DNA from: Paracoccaceae bacterium
Lineage (GTDB): Bacteria; Pseudomonadota; Alphaproteobacteria; Rhodobacterales; Rhodobacteraceae
NCBI GenBank assembly: GCA_030625695.1
Contig: DAOUQK010000196.1
Span: forward strand, 1-7,150
Direction of reading: 5' to 3'
Length of the DNA: 7,150 nucleotides
This document shows positions 7,038-7,150 of the stretch, in pieces; the stretch's first letter is position 1; every line of letters starts with the position of its first letter. The notes under the pieces are model-generated. The model worked only from the letters and a program-made list of their open reading frames with translations, was not told where the DNA came from and ran no database searches. Position numbers and translations under genes: made by a program.

Positions 7038-7150
7038 CTACATCTGCGTCGCGTGAAACCAGCGGGCAATGGCGGCGCGGTCTTCCGGCTCCATGAATGT
7101 CACATTGGCCGGGGGCATGGCGTTGGTGATACCCGACTGCAAGTATATCA
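7038..7150 (-). CDS. C-terminal fragment of a cytochrome c-type domain, possibly urate hydroxylase PuuD
   Basis: Only the last 36 full codons before a TAG at 7038-7040 are present; the gene continues past the right edge. The visible residues include SGITNAMPPANVTFMEPED and then RAAIARWFHATQM. A Met-Pro-Pro followed by N-x-T-x-M and an acidic/basic helix ending in a Trp is how many class I cytochrome c domains finish, the Met being the usual axial haem ligand. The same ending is found in the C-terminal cytochrome domain of PuuD, the membrane urate hydroxylase of purine catabolism, which is common in Rhodobacteraceae. The family-level call (cytochrome c) is fairly safe and the PuuD assignment is tentative. 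It lies upstream of the GT2 gene on the same strand with a 101-base gap and is probably unrelated to glycan synthesis. Confidence 0.5.
   Translation of the reverse strand, partial: IYLQSGITNAMPPANVTFMEPEDRAAIARWFHATQM

Noticed and set aside
7027..7038. GGGTC-CT-GACCC palindrome at the stop of the cytochrome gene as a terminator
   Set aside because: The stem is only 5 bp with a 2-base loop and no following T-run, and it overlaps the stop codon.
1..7150. CRISPR array, tRNA, rRNA, integrase or transposase gene
   Set aside because: No regularly spaced repeats, no tRNA-like cloverleaf and no recombinase motifs were seen on either strand.

Overview
The window looks like a GC-rich alphaproteobacterial chromosome, most likely of the Rhodobacteraceae/Roseobacter type. 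That guess rests on codon use, on the style of the glycosyltransferases and on a REP-like palindrome. It is an inference; there is no rRNA or other taxonomic marker here. The window holds four surface-glycan or polyketide genes and the tail of an unrelated metabolic gene.

Layout, left to right. (1) Positions 1-3143, minus strand: the first 1047 codons of a large type I polyketide synthase (PKS). It has an N-terminal ketosynthase (KS), an acyltransferase (AT) and the beginning of a ketoreductase (KR) region, and it runs off the left edge. All KS and AT catalytic residues are present in one unbroken frame. (2) Positions 3144-3398: a relatively AT-rich gap with a candidate promoter and three consecutive inverted repeats ahead of the PKS start. 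(3) Positions 3399-4877, minus strand: a polytopic membrane protein of the O-antigen ligase/polymerase (Wzy/WaaL-like) type. (4) Positions 4878-5061: a divergent intergenic region. (5) Positions 5062-5820, plus strand: a WecG/TagA/CpsF-family (GT26) glycosyltransferase. (6) Positions 5865-5939: a 75-bp REP/BIME-like double palindrome between two convergent genes. (7) Positions 5974-6936, minus strand: a membrane-associated family 2 glycosyltransferase, whose start is set by a good Shine-Dalgarno sequence. (8) Positions 7038-7150, minus strand: the C-terminus of what looks like a cytochrome c domain, best guess the urate hydroxylase PuuD. This is probably ordinary chromosome flanking the cluster.

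How the genes may work together. GT26 and GT2 enzymes can build a lipid-linked oligosaccharide, and a Wzy/WaaL-like protein would polymerise or transfer it. The PKS starts directly with a KS and goes from AT to KR with no dehydratase between them, so it could make a beta-hydroxy acyl or polyketide chain. Its neighbours suggest the product may decorate or anchor the glycan, giving a glycolipid or acylated exopolysaccharide. That link is inferred from gene proximity only. Everything upstream of the PKS promoter is consistent with a surface-polymer locus, and the most informative missing piece is the rest of the PKS to the left.
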